DNA from: Biscogniauxia marginata
Lineage: Eukaryota; Ascomycota; Sordariomycetes; Xylariales; Xylariaceae
Assembly: GCA_022695795.1 (NCBI GenBank)
Contig: MU404062.1
Location: forward strand, 372,001 to 436,000
Direction: 5' to 3'
Length of the DNA stretch: 64,000 bases
Positions 32,905 through 45,713 of the stretch are shown here, in pieces (position 1 is the stretch's first letter; every line of letters starts with the position of its first letter). Position numbers and translations under genes: made by a program. The notes under the pieces were generated by a model that did not search any database, was not told where the DNA came from, and saw nothing but the letters and a program-made list of their open reading frames with translations.

Positions 32905-35900
32905 ATGTCGGTTCGAACGGGCCGCTACAGATCCTCCACATCCGCCTCGACACCCCTACCCACGTCCAAGGCCACCGAAGTCCTCCAGCGACTACTCGAC
33001 AGCGTCGCCTCCTCGCTATCTTCCCCCGCAAGCAATGGGTACCCGGAACCCGAACGAATCGTGAAGCAAGTCCGTCAGATCCAGCAGCATCTTTCTGCGT
33101 CGTCTCCACCGAGCCCCGTCCAAGACGACTTCAGGCATCTCCACGGCTTCCACCGCCTGTTCGATGTATTACGGGCATTCTCTGGCTTCTACAACCCCCA
33201 GAAACGGAGCCAAGGTGAGAAGGAGGCTTTCTTCGACCTCCTGGATGCCATACTGGGCACGCTTTCCGCCGCGTTTGGCGGCCACCCCGGTAATCGACGC
33301 TATTTTCGAACGAGGGTTGAAGGTGGCGGTTGGGATGCTCTCGAGCAGATAATTGCAAGCATTGGGCTCGGCGGTAGCGACTCCGACCTGTGGACGAGTT
33401 GCCAGCTGTTTGGGAAGCTTCTTGCCTTCTCCTTAAACGATGCCGCACTAGACCAATCATGCAGCGATGCTGCAACGATAGGGGCCAGGCCCGAGCCCAT
33501 ATCATCGCCTACCGCTAGCACTGGAGAAGATGGCAATAGAAGCGAGGAGGGGGCTGATTTGGAGGGTCCTATGGCTTTGCTCGAAACTGCCATCAAAAAA
33601 GGAGTGGGCCCAAAGTCGACATTGCATAATCCCGAAGTCATTCGTACCATCGTGGACTTCTGGGAATCCATACCGCGGGATCAGGAACTTGCTGAGAATG
33701 CAGCGTCGGTGCTAGTGCTCAAGGTTCTATCTGCAATTGTCGGCGTCTCAAATGTTAACCTGTGCCTTGTACACGAGACCGGGGTACTTTCTCGGTTTTT
33801 GAGATTAGCCTTCGAGGATGGCTCGAAGCTCAATGACATGGAACGAGCAACGGTCTTAGGTCTCTGTCGTTCACTTATGGCCTTCGGCGTGAATAGGCTC
33901 ATGGATGCCCAGCTATTGTTGCTGAATCCTTCCCTAAGCTCGGCAGATTTCTGCTTAGACATGATGAAAGAACATAGCGGCCCTCCCTTCATCCAGTTCG
34001 ACTTATCACTCCATGGCCATTCTTCCATTGAACTACCCAGCTTAGGTCGGCCATTCCCTCCGCAGTCGTCTGCTGGGTATACATTCACTGCTTGGGTTCG
34101 AGTCGATCAATTTGATCCCAACGCACACACTACGATATTCGGCGTTTTTGACGCAACCCAAACCTGCTTTCTCCTTACTTATCTTGAAAAGGATACTCAC
34201 AACTTCATCTTACAAACCTCAGTTACCTCTCAACGTCCCAGTGTTAGGTTCAGAACTTTCACATTCAAGGAAAATAGATGGTACCATATTGCAGTGGTAC
34301 ATCGGCGACCAAAGACTATGACAGCCAGCAAGGCTTCCTTGTATGTGAATGGGGAGTTCGTTGAGCAGATCCGGGCATCGTATCCTGCTTCGCCACCTTT
34401 GTCAAATGCTAGCACAGAAAGCTTTGCCTCGTTCACCTCAAATAGCAATAAAACACTACCGGTCCAAGCATTCCTAGGAACTCCACGTGAGCTCTCGACT
34501 CATTTAGGGGCTGGTACGGTCAAATCCAAGTGGTCTCTTGCAACTGCTCATCTCTTTGATGATGTATTGAGCGAAGATTTCCTTTCAGTGCCCAGTCGAC
34601 TCGGAGTACACTACCAGGGAAACTTTCAAGATTGTCTCGGCGGGTTTCAGACATACAAGGCATCAGCTGCCCTGGGGCTTCGAAATGATCTTGTGGGTAC
34701 TACTAAGGAAGATTCCGATATTATGAAGGTCATCCGAGATAAAGCTAGTCATCTTATACCAGAGCAACACATTCTTCTTAGCATGATGCCCTCTTCAATC
34801 TATCGGGAAAAGGAGCAGTTTGGTGATTCTCAGCTGTTCCGAGCTCTCTCTCGCGGACCTGCCCATACGCTTGTTCAGATGGTCTTGAAGAATGGAACCG
34901 GAGTTGCAATAAATGCAGCCCTGCCATCTATCAATGATGCCCTTCTCCGATCAAACGGGGTGGCTGTGTTAGCCGGAGACCCTATCGTCGCAGCACCTCA
35001 ATTCTTCGATGATGCGCTCTGGCGTCTCGCTGGATTTACCCCACTAGCCCTAAAGCTGGTTGAGCGTGCTAGCTCCGCCGATTCGCTGGCTCGTGCCGTT
35101 GAGCTGGTATTCCAGTGCACCAACTCGAGCTGGCGAAATAGCGAGGCTATGGAGAGGGATGGAGGGTACGTGATCTTAGGGATTCTTCTAAAAGCCAAGC
35201 TCGGATTCGCTGGATCTACGAGTGATAACCTCACAGAAAAACTCGTGCTACAAGGCCTCGAGAAGGACAAGCTTTGTTTTCAGCTCCTCAGTCTCGTCCT
35301 GGGTTTCGTTGGATATAACCACCTTGACCCTCTCGAATCTGTCATCATCAACCCCCTTGCGTATCGAATTCTGCTAGTAGATTTTGATGGCTGGAGAAGA
35401 TGTGCCCCGATAGTCCAGGAGATGTATTACAAACAGTTCGTGAGTTTTGCGGTCATGAGCAAGTATCATCAGTACAACAACCGACGGTTACTGCGAATGC
35501 GTGAGTTCTTCGATATCCATATTCTAGATGAGACTAACGAATTTCTATTATAGGAATCGTGAAGCGGCTGCTTGATGCACTGAAAGCAGAGCCATTGCCT
35601 GAAAATGCGCTACCCTTCTTCATGGATGCTATCGAAAACCTTGTGAAATGCAGTTACAATACGGAAGTCCACCGCTCACTCGCTTCGTTCATTACATACG
35701 CATTCCATTCTCCTCTGAAATCCTTACCTCGTACTCCAAAGCAAGCATCTCTCGTTGATCGAGCTAGCTCTCGTGCTCTATCGCGGCGACCTACGATAGA
35801 CGCCAAGACGGCTGGCGATAATATTACGCGTACCTTAACCAAGAAAGAGGTCGGCATACATATCCTGGGCATGTATAGCCGGCTGCTATGCGAAAGAGAA

Positions 35901-38900
35901 AACCTGGGAGTTATTCGCAAATTTGCCAAAACGGTTACGAACAAGGTACTTGACGCACGGCCACTACGATCCGATTCTAAGCTGATGATGGCCCAGTGGC
36001 TTTTGTATCTTCTGACCGAAGATGACCCCGAAATTGTAGTGTACGGCAGCAAGATTCTTGCTAGACTGCTAGTGTCCCACGGCCCGGCCTATATTGGCAA
36101 GTTTTCGGGTAAGACCGGCGGTTTCTGCATCATGGCACATCGTCTGAGACGTTGGTGGGACATACCGACTATTTGGCCAATCTGCTTTAGTATTCTTTTC
36201 GGATACGATGTTGCGGAAATCGACTTCGACAAGAATTTCGACTTCTTCAGCCTGCTCGAGACGTTCGGAACGTCCAAGGTAGCCAATCCTGATTCTCTAC
36301 CAATTATCACTTCGATGCTTCAGCATGGCCTTAAAGATATCCTTAGGAACCAGGAAGATCCAGATTCACCATCGGGGGATCAAGAAACACCTCGGCCCGT
36401 CACAGCTAATCCAAACTCCTCAGGACCAAGGTCTCGGACGAGATCAATGTCTCTACAACAAGAGCTCGAGTCACGCCGTAAGTTTCGTTTTTCCTATAAT
36501 CACCTTTTACTAAGCAGATAACTAGAAATGCCACGGACCGGCTCTGATCGGAACGCCGGAAATGCTGCTATTTTGCATACCGTCATCCGATTTATGGCCG
36601 ACCTTCACGCTCGATCTTCAGACTTCCGCGATTTTGCCTTATCCTCGGACTATGTCAGGTTGCTTTTGTCTGCCATTTACCCGGCTCTCGTGAGCGCAGA
36701 TCCGGTCAATCCCGAGACAGAATTAAACTCGAGAGATTCTTCACTCACTTTCGAAGGCGGCGACGTTATCCTTCGCCCGGTTGGGTCATCTACAGCTACA
36801 CCAGTGATTCGGACCTCTAGTGCAACGGACACAACCGTACCGGCCCCTAAGAATAACCACAAAGGAACTCCATTGCGCAAGGCATCGTCCTTCATCCTTC
36901 TAACATCCCAAAGGTCCCCTCAACCTAGCCCAGCTCGCTTAACTCATGTCATGTCCCCCAAAAAGAAAGTCATCGGTCAGAATGTTGGTCATACTGTCCT
37001 CGAAGGAATACTAGAGCTTGTAGTGAACGTTTTCGTGGACCAGCTGCTCGCACGGAAAGACTTTCCTGGTTTCGGGCTGTTTCTCAAAGTCCCACCCGGC
37101 TTCCAAGAACATCAAGCATATTTTGAATCTTACGTTCTGAAGAGCACCATCATTCATATGACTACCGCCATCAAGCTTGACTGGAAGGTCTTGAGTGAGC
37201 CGAAAGTATTGACAAACATGTCAAGGTTCAGTCTACATATGGTTGAGGCTATTTTTGAAGGTTGGTTCATGAATGGAACTGAGTCAATGCTGGACTTTGC
37301 CGGCCTCTTGCTCGAATATCTTCACAAGCCAGAGGTTGCCAGCATGAAGACTGTGAGACTCTGCAGCCAGGCTGTATCAATGATTCGTAGCTCGTTTCTC
37401 AAATTGGTACTTTTAAGGCTATCGGAGATGGATGATCCGCAGACCACAGACACCGAGGCAAACTTTTCTATGGAGAAAATCCTCTATTGGCAAATGGTTG
37501 TTCTGGAGTCTCTATCCGTAGACGATGATTACATGAAGCTATTCTGGTACCAACTCTATACAAAGCTTGTGGACACAAGACAGTCCGTACGGTTAGCGGC
37601 TGTCAACATATGGCGCATCATGCTCGTCCAGAAGCCCAAGGAATGCACATCACTTTTCTGTCTTGTCATGACTTCAGATCAAGCACAGCTAGCAACAGGC
37701 TTTCAGAAAATTACTGAGCTGGACACTGATACTTTCATTATATGGGTTGATCAGCACAGACCCTCGCTAGATGCACTATTTTTCGGTGGTATATCACGAG
37801 TATGGGAGGAGTTTGTAGGAACAGAAAACCAGCGGACATCCGAGACTGCTAGGTCACGCCTCGCTAAGCGTAAGGAGACTCTAAGGCGATGGCACTCGGA
37901 AACGATCGAACGAGACAACATCCTTTTGCGCCACGAGATGGCAAATTCTGCATGGATGAAATCGATCTACGCTTCTGAACATTTCAAACACCAGCGCACC
38001 CTGCAGGACCAACAGGATGACGTAACGTTTTTCGCGTCCTCGTTTTCTAGGATGCAACGAGATTTGAATCGCCCAGGAGCAGTCTTGTATCAGCCTAGTC
38101 CTATCAAGTGGAAGCTTGACAGGACAGAAGGTCGAAACCGAATGCGCATTCGGTTATTGCCAGACTCATCGATAACCCATGAGCAGTATCAGCCAAAGCG
38201 GAAGATAACGGATCAGCAATCAGCATCGACATTCAAGGCGAATAATTCAGTTAGCCCATCATCGGGCACGAAGTCAATAACAGCAACGCTCTCATCTACA
38301 CCTCCAAAGATTACCAGAAACGACGGCGCTGAAGATGTACCCGATTCTAGGCTTGATTCAAAGTCCAACAGTGAGCCTCAGGAGCAACCTGTAGTTCCCG
38401 AAGATGATTTCGAACTTATCGATGATCCTAACGATCCCAACGAGGCGGAGGATGGCTTTGAGGACAAGAACAGAAGGGTCATGAGACGTCTACAGCAAGG
38501 AGATAGCGTTCAACAAGTGTACAACATTTCTCGGATCATCGGTCTAGAGGCTTGTGAAGGGATCCTTCTCGTCGGCAAGAATGCACTTTATATCATGGAT
38601 AATTTTTTCCAGTCCTCAGATGGGGAGATCGTTCATGTTTGGGAAGCGCCAGCCGACGAGCGCGATCCCTTCTCGCAGATAATCACGGGGGCGAAATCCG
38701 GTGAACGACGACAGACATCGAGCCGCAGCAGTCAAGAATCCCGCAGCTGGAGGTGGCACGACGTCATTAGTATATCGAAGCGTCGATTCCTCTTTCGCGA
38801 TGTTGCAATCGAGATCTTTTTCACTGACGGTCGAAGTTACCTGTTGACAGCCAAAAATCCAACGCTGAGAGACGAAGTCTTTGCTAAGCTCGTTCACAAG

Positions 38901-40899
38901 ACCCCTCATACCGCTGGGGCGAACTCGCTACCAAATCCGGAGGATGCCTGGCGTTTAGAATCGCTCAAGGTCATCGAAGAATCCCCACAATCATTTGGTT
39001 CCAAATTTGGAAGCATCTTTAATTCTTCACCGTGGAATCCAATCATGCGTCGCTGGCAAAGAGGAGAAATATCCAACTTCCATTATCTCATGCTCGTTAA
39101 CACTATGGCAGGCCGGACCTTCAACGACCTGACACAGTATCCGGTGTTTCCATGGGTTTTGGCAGACTACACCAGCGATGAGCTAAACCTGGATGATCCT
39201 GCAACGTTTCGAGACTTGTCAAAACCTATGGGCGCACAGACTGCTCGACGGCAGTCCGACTATCGATCTAGATATACTAGTCTAGCTGAGATAGGCGAGA
39301 CTCCTTTTCACTACGGGACTCACTACTCCTCCGCCATGATCGTTGCCTCTTACTTAATCCGATTGCCCCCCTTCGTGCAATCCTATATTCTATTGCAGGG
39401 AGGAAGTTTCGATCACGCGGATCGGCTTTTCTTTTCAATCGAAGGATCATGGAGGTCTGCCTCCCAGGACAATGGATCCGACGTCCGAGAGTTGATACCT
39501 GAGTTCTTTTACCTGCCGGAGTTCTTAACCAATGTCAATGGGTACAACTTCGGAGACCGACAGGGGTCTGGCGGTCGAGTCAACGATGTTGAGTTGCCAC
39601 CTTGGGCGAAGGGAGATCCCAAAATCTTCATTGCCAAACATCGCGAGGCTTTGGAGTCTCCTTACATCAGTCAGAACCTCCACCTCTGGATCGACTTGGT
39701 GTTCGGCAATAAGCAACGAGGCGAGGCGGCCGTAGATAACCTAAACGTATTCCATTATCTTTCATACTATGGCGCCAAAGACCTCGACAATATCACGGAC
39801 TCGGATGAAAGACACGCTACTACTAGCATCATTCACAACTTTGGTCAGACGCCACACCAGGTCTTCACGAAACCTCACCCATCTCGAGAAAATACCGCAT
39901 TCCCAGCAAAGAGACTAGATACTTCTAGCTCCTCACTGGCGAGGATCCCTCATCCACTTCTTGAAAGTCGTGAGCGAGTGGCATCATTGATATACGCGCC
40001 CAAGCTGGACCGCCTCCTCTGTTCATCCCCATTCCGGCTCAATCTCCCACCATTTTTTGACAAATACCTAGAGTGGGGCTACGCAGATAACAGCGTCCGG
40101 TTCTATTTTACCGAGAACAGGAAGAGTGCCGGGGTCAATGAGAATCTACATATTGGACAGATCTCATGTATTGTTGTCGCCGATTCCAAAACGCTAATCA
40201 CAGCGGGCGAAGATTGTGTAGTGTCGGTGTTCACCATCCAAAGCGCATCTGCTAAGCCAGTGGAGTTGATGCCACGATCATCACTGTTTGGGCACAAGAC
40301 TCCGGTGACAACCATCGCCGTGTCCAAAGCCTTCAGCACCTTTGTGACTATTTCGGGGGACGGGCACGCATTTCTTTGGGATCTTAACCGGCTCGAGTTT
40401 GTGCGAAAGTTGCCCAGTACGCGGCCGGTGGAATGTGCTCGCATCAATGACGTGTCTGGTGAGATCATGTTATGCTCAGGTCCAAATGTAACATTGTACA
40501 CGCTCAATGGGGAACTGCTGCTTGACCAGAACGTATGCACCGAGCACGACGATTATGTGTACTCGTGTGCGTTCTATGAGGGCTCGGGAAACGAGTGGTT
40601 GGAAAACTATCTCGTCTTTACCGGCCACAGAAGAGGACGAGTGAACATCTGGAAGAGAGTTATCAAGAACGGAACATGGGCGTTGGAGCTAGTGAGGAGA
40701 CTTGACCACATCGATGCCCGTAGCGAGACGGGAACAAATACTGAGGCTGCCATTACCTGCATCACGCCGATGCCGCAGCTGGTGTATACCGGAGATGATG
40801 ACGGCAGAGTGGTGAGTTGGAACATTTTCAACAAAACGATACGCAAGAATGCTAACCTTTCTCCAGTACGAGTGGAACTTGATTCAGCGAGAAAGATAG
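32905..40899 (+). CDS. bph1: BEACH-WD40 protein (Bph1/neurobeachin/LYST family)
   Basis: Exons 32905-35500, 35554-36477, 36526-40811 and 40867-40899 give 2612 residues. Introns are 53, 48 and 55 bp, the last with a GCTAAC branch site and CTCCAG acceptor. Domains in order: helical repeat N-terminus; concanavalin-like lectin domain at about 380-560 (YTFTAWVRVDQFDPN, WYHIAVVHRRP); armadillo-like middle; PH-BEACH at about 1800-1920 (RIIGLEACEGILLVGKNALY); BEACH at about 2010-2262 (RWQRGEISNFHYLMLVNTMAGRT, YPVFPWVLADY, FHYGTHYSSA, LIPEFFYLPEFL); C-terminal WD40 repeats from about 2360. These proteins are large cytosolic scaffolds for vesicle and vacuolar membrane trafficking. Start context CACCATGTC is strong. 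The final 11-codon exon restores a GRVYEWNLIQRER ending; reading through the intron instead would add an unrelated tail. Confidence 0.95.
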
Positions 40900-41420
40900 A
40901 GTCTATCTCACCGTCCCAGGTCTTCCGCGGAGCCCAGCCGGGTGCGAGCAAGAAGTTTTGCAACATAGACCGGAGTTGGTCGGCAACTTTTGTGTGAGGT
41001 TTGCTTGGGAAGAGGTCATGGTGGTGGGAGGGTTGTCTATAGGATAGACGGCTAGATGGGGGGACTAGAGGGGGGAGGGGAACCGGCGCTCGGCATGTGA
41101 GATTAAAAACAGAAAAGCTGCCTCAATTGACGATGTGATGTATCCCTTTCTTCTTTGTTCTTTTTTTTTTCTTCTTAATCTTTGCCGGGCTCTTATGGTT
41201 ATCGTAAACTTCCCTCCCCGTACCATCCATCTCTTGGGTTATCTCGCTGCTCCCGACTCGTGCTCGACTTCAGCGCAGTTTTGCCAATCCTCACATGCTC
41301 TACCTCTCTCCCCATATGTACAATTGGTCTCCCTGTCCCCTTATTTGGTGTACCTTGTCTTCAGCAGTTCTTTTTTTTTCTTTTTCTTTCCCTCCTCTCG
41401 CAAGTCGCTAGTGCTCATCT
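40900..41420. other. Convergent 3' region between BEACH and NUO9.5 genes
   Basis: About 520 bp that must contain both 3' UTRs. It contains a G-rich tract right after the BEACH stop (41058-41080), and T-rich/CT-rich tracts (41161-41180 and 41370-41397). Confidence 0.55.
41058..41080 (+). repeat. G-rich tract downstream of BEACH stop
   Basis: G-runs of 6, 6 and 4 with short spacers lie about 160 bp past the stop codon. They are on the transcribed sense strand, so they could form a quadruplex in the 3' UTR RNA. Confidence 0.55.
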
Positions 41421-41736
41421 TCAATCGTCATATCCGCTTAGCTGCTTTCTCGGGCCCTCGGGAACTGTCCAACATGTTAGTATCTGCGCCCTTTTTTTAG
41501 GGGCTTTATATGTATATGTATATAGGTAGTGGCTGGGGGTTCGTACTCGGGTACGTCATGGGGACGGGCGGCGTCCTCTCGTAGCCGAGCTTCTTCAGCG
41601 CCGGGGGCACGGTCACGAGGGTGATGGGGCCGAGGGCGCCGATGACGATCGAGTAGAAGTAGGCGGGCCTCTCGCGCGCGGCCCAGCGCCAGTACCGGAG
41701 GGGACCGGCCCAGAATAAGGGTGACGGTTTGGACAT
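41421..41736 (-). CDS. nuo9.5: NADH-ubiquinone oxidoreductase 9.5 kDa subunit
   Basis: Two exons (41547-41736, 41421-41464) with an 82-bp intron (GTACGA, branch ACTAACA, acceptor GGACAG) give 77 residues. The fungal NUO9.5 pattern is clear: FWAGPLRYWRWAARERPAYF, a single membrane helix YSIVIGALGPITLVTVPP, then VPMTYPIPEGPRKQLSGYDD at the C-terminus. It is an accessory subunit in the membrane arm of mitochondrial complex I. The last 14 codons are only recovered by splicing; an unspliced reading ends in an unrelated YIYI tail. Its start faces WBP1 across a 676-bp shared upstream region. Confidence 0.92.
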
Positions 41737-42412
41737 TGTGAGGTTGCGTGTGTGTGTGTCTATGTGTGTATACTAGTGGGGGTGGGAGGCTTCGAGTTAG
41801 TTATGCTATGACTAAGTTGGTATTATGTTTAACGAGTAAAGTGAAGGAGGCGAATATGGGAGCGATGGTTACCTCTTCACTCAATTGACTAGTTTAAGGG
41901 CTGGCTTTGCCTAGCTAACTGTCTAGGTTAGGTGGGATCGCGAGGGAAATCGATAGGTATGTCGTCAGTCCACAAATTGAGGCCGCGAAAGTGGGAGCTT
42001 ACAATTGGACGGTTAGGTAATCAAGAATGGTCCGAGCGCGGCGGTAGAGCCTATAACTTAAACCTGACGGGACCTCGGGGGCCCACTATATGGTTCGGAA
42101 TATCACGTGTTCCGGTATGGTGGGGGCCACACTACGGGATCCATATTAAACCAGTCTTGGCAGGAACGGAGACAGGTACGTACTAGTGTAGCATAAGTGG
42201 ACCGGCTACGTATGCCACTTTGTGAGAGCTCCCAAAAAATAAGTCGCCGGACTTTTGAGACAGCTTTGCTCGTCTGTCCGATTGAATCCCGCCGTATCCT
42301 TCTAAACCACCACGAAAACCCCATGCGCAGCAGTCCAATCCATGCTGTCGCCACCTCCTTTCTCTTCCTCTATCCTCTCTACGGTTAATTGATCAGCAGA
42401 GACACCGCCAAC
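41737..42412. promoter_or_regulatory. Divergent promoter region between NUO9.5 and WBP1
   Basis: The two housekeeping genes start in opposite directions from this 676-bp stretch. It has a GT-rich repeat (GTGTGTGTGTCTATGTGTGTA at 41749-41769) close to the NUO9.5 start. The WBP1 leader (42350-42400) is CT-rich. No clear TATA box is seen on either side. Confidence 0.55.
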
Positions 42413-43965
42413 ATGAGGTCCCTGCTGTCGTGTCTCGTTTTATTCTTCGTCGCCGTCGTGCAAGCTATCAGCTCTACCGGGGACAGGCTGCTAGTCATCC
42501 TAGAAGACGAGGCCGAGAAGGCCGCTTATTCCAAGTTCTTGGGTGACTTGGAGGGTATGTGCGATTCTGCTTGAGCAGCATGAATTGGGGCCGAAAGGTG
42601 CTAATCGACTAATAGGACGGGGATTCCAGATCACCTACGAAACACCCAAGAGCGAGAGCTTGAGCTTGTTCCACCTGGGCGAGAGATCTTACGACCATGT
42701 TTTACTCTTTCCAACCAAGTCCAAGGGTTCGTAGTATCACTATACGCTGCTGATGGAGAGACACTGACTACTCCAAGGCCTCGGTCCCAACCTCACACCA
42801 AATATTCTACTCGACTTCATAAATGCAAATGGCAACATCCTCCTAACTCTCTCGGCCACCACTCCTGCTCCAACATCCATCGTCTCTCTCCTTCTCGAGC
42901 TGGACATCCACCTTCCGCCTGACCGCCAGGGTCTCGTAGTCGATCACTTCAACTATGACACCAAGTCCGCTTCCGAAGCGCATGATGTGCTACTTCTGCC
43001 TACCCCGGAACATCCCCAGCCAGGCATTAAGAATTTCTTCAACGTAGGCTCCGGTAAAAAGGAGTACATCGCCTTCCCCAACGGTATGGGTCAGACCCTC
43101 GGCCAGGGCGCCCTCCTTTCTCCGATCCTGCGCGCCCCCTCGACGGCTTACAGCTACAACCCGAAAGAACAATCCGAGGTTGTCGATGAACTCTTCGCTA
43201 GCGGTGCCCAGCTCTCACTTGTGAGCGCCATTCAGGCGCGCAACTCGGCTCGATTCACCGTCGTTGGCTCGGCTGAGATGCTGAGCGACAAGTGGTTTGA
43301 TGCCAAGGTGAAGAAGCTCGGCGACGAGGAGGCGGTCGCGACTTTGAACCAAGCCTTCGCAAAAGAAGTGTCAGGCTGGACTTTCAAGGAGACCGGCGTG
43401 TTGCGAGTCAACTGGGTGGAGCACCACCTGAACGAGGAAGGCATGAGCAATGCGAGCAACCCCAAGATATATCGCATCAAAAACAATGTGGTACGTACCT
43501 GTTCATATCGCAAAACCCCAGGAATCAACTAACATAGATCAGACATATTCTATATCCCTTTCCGAATATTCCTGGGACGAGTGGAGATCTTTTGAAGTCC
43601 CGACGTCAGACGCCTTGCAACTGGAATTCAGCATGCTTTCACCCTTCCACCGACTCCCACTTACCCCTCAGATTTCGTCTGAGAGTAGCACAACCTACTC
43701 TGTTTCGTTCACGCTGCCGGACCAACATGGCATCTTCAACTTCAAGGTCAACTATAAGAGACCCTTCCTTAGCAATGTCGAGGAAAAGCACACCGTATCG
43801 GTGAGACACTTCGCCCATGACGAGTGGCCACGAAGTTTCGTCATCTCGGGCGCGTGGCCGTGGATGGCAGGCATCGGAGCTACCGTGACAGGGTGGTTGG
43901 CCTTCTGTGCGATCTGGCTCTACAGCGCACCAACGGCCACAGCGGAGAGCAAGAAGAAGCAGTAG
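42413..43965 (+). CDS. wbp1: Oligosaccharyltransferase subunit WBP1 (OST48)
   Basis: Four exons (42413-42554, 42616-42726, 42778-43490, 43543-43965) give 462 residues. Introns are 61, 51 and 52 bp. A signal peptide (MRSLLSCLVLFFVAVVQA) is followed by the OST48 start TGDRLLVILEDEAEKAAYSKF, then RGFQITYETPKSESLSLFHLGERSYDHVLLFP, VDHFNYD and a luminal beta-rich C-terminal half. One membrane helix (about 427-451) precedes a short cytosolic tail ending KKKQ, a dilysine ER-retrieval signal. WBP1 is an essential subunit of the complex that transfers the lipid-linked glycan to Asn residues in the ER. The ATG at 42413 was chosen because it directly begins the signal peptide. Confidence 0.96.
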
Positions 43966-45713
43966 AAAAGAAAGCATTACCTGAAAGACCTTTTGGAAGA
44001 GAAGCTACACACTAGATTCTAAGATGATTAGGGTTAGTTGTGGGCCGCAAAGGACCGCGAAATGCGTGGGAGCGATGAATCTTGGCATTGATGCGATTTA
44101 CGTCGCTCTGTACAATGAAACGGATGGAAGACTCGGCCGGGACTCAGGTATAAAAAGAAATATACAAAAGGGGTTAAAGGGGTCTATTACGGAATTAATG
44201 ATGCTAAGAACTTGTAAGACTGGTGTTAAGATGCAATTAAATATGAATGTGATATGACTCTGATGGCCTTCAAATTGACTGCGAAAAGCAATTACATTAT
44301 TTGCGATATAACCAATGAAAAGGGCACAACTTACGCACTAACTTACGCAGTAACGTAGGTTAGTAGCACTTCATTCCCTTCTCCCATCTCTCTAGAAGTA
44401 TTTGATTGGTATCATATCTTCTTTAGAGTAAGGGGAATGTAGGTTATGAGTTTTGAATCAGATCGTGCTTTACTTGTTTATATAGGTATGTATTGGTTAA
44501 AGGAGTTAATCCAGCATTCACCGACCTGCAACAGCAATACCTCTTTTCCCCTGACGGCCTAAATCCATGGCGAGGAATTCTCCCCCTCCTCTAATCGAAG
44601 GGGAATAGAAGCCTTCTTATGAACGCGCGTATTCTCTTCGGTATCCTCCCCTTTAAAAGGATCCTCGCCCGAAAGCCCCACGAGATCCTGCATGATATCG
44701 AGGTTAGAGGTAGAGGAACTTCATATCTCTGAGATGCCCGTGAAGGTCGTCGTCGTCGTCGTCGTCGCAATGGGACATTCCCGGAGTGCGGGCCTCGAGT
44801 CCCTCAAGTGCGTTCCCGCTCGCTCTACGGTCCGAATCCCTCCGGGGAGAGCAAATTTCACGAAGAAATGGGTAGTGCGCACATTTGCGCCTGATCATTA
44901 CTTACATAGGTCGGTGTACGTTGAGGTGATCTCGCTGGTTTGCGATATTTAGATCCGGTATATGCTTGTCGGGGGTGGGGTTGGGGGGGGGGAAGGAGAT
45001 TGGGAGTTGGGATGATGATGGTGATGGGGAGGAGGAAGGGGGATGATGCTGGATGCTGGGTACCAGCAAGTTAGCACCTTTCACGGCAACGGCCACGTAG
45101 CAGCAAATGACAAGGCAAGAAGAAGGTCGTAGGTAAAAAAAAAAAGTTGTTTGGTGAAGTCCCCCCAACGTGGGGTTGTTTTCCTTTGTATTAGACGGGA
45201 ACCTAAGCCAGATATCCTATCTAATTCCATCCAAATATCCCTCATTATTCGGTCATTTGCCTCGTTCATCTCATGATCATTAATCATTAATCTCTTATTT
45301 CCTCCGTAAGTATGTGTATACAGATTGGCAGGGACGCCACATTCGTGCTCGGTAGGTGAGTGAGTGCTACGGGAAAACCCCTCCCCCTTTTCTTTTTCGC
45401 ATTTTATGGAAAGGGTGGGGGAGGGGGCAAAAACCGTAGCAACGTCCCACGTACAGAGCCTGTTGATCTCCATCCCTTCGTGGTACTTTTCCCTTTTCGT
45501 CCGTCTTGTGTGGATCTATCCTGTGGGTGTGTAGTCCGGCCCGGGTCGTTGGTATTGTGTGAAGTGCTGTGGGATAATGTGATTCTCCGCTGCCTTTTTT
45601 CACTGTGGTGGTATGGTGGTGTGGGTAGCTTGTGCTTGAGTTCCCTTGCGTGGGTGACTGGTGGCTTGGGTTTAGGTAGGGTATCTGAAATCTGAATGTG
45701 CCTCGTGTTGTCT
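43966..45713. other. Intergenic region between WBP1 and SprT-like gene
   Basis: About 1.75 kb holding two 3' ends. Contains a GTC repeat (44748-44766), a strong G-rich tract (44971-44992), GAT-rich triplets (45011-45025) and an A-run near 45136. Open frames on both strands look like chance. Confidence 0.45.
44971..44992 (+). repeat. G-rich tract, potential G-quadruplex
   Basis: G5-T-G4-TT-G10 on the plus strand, in non-coding sequence between two convergent genes. Confidence 0.65.

Noticed and set aside
40900..40997. Extension of the BEACH open frame to 40997
   Set aside because: A canonical intron at 40812-40866 gives a better ending; the extension has no WD40 features.
45081..45603. Overlapping open frames on both strands near 45.1-45.6 kb
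   Set aside because: Low-complexity proline/glycine-rich translations of simple sequence, no conserved motif, no splice support.
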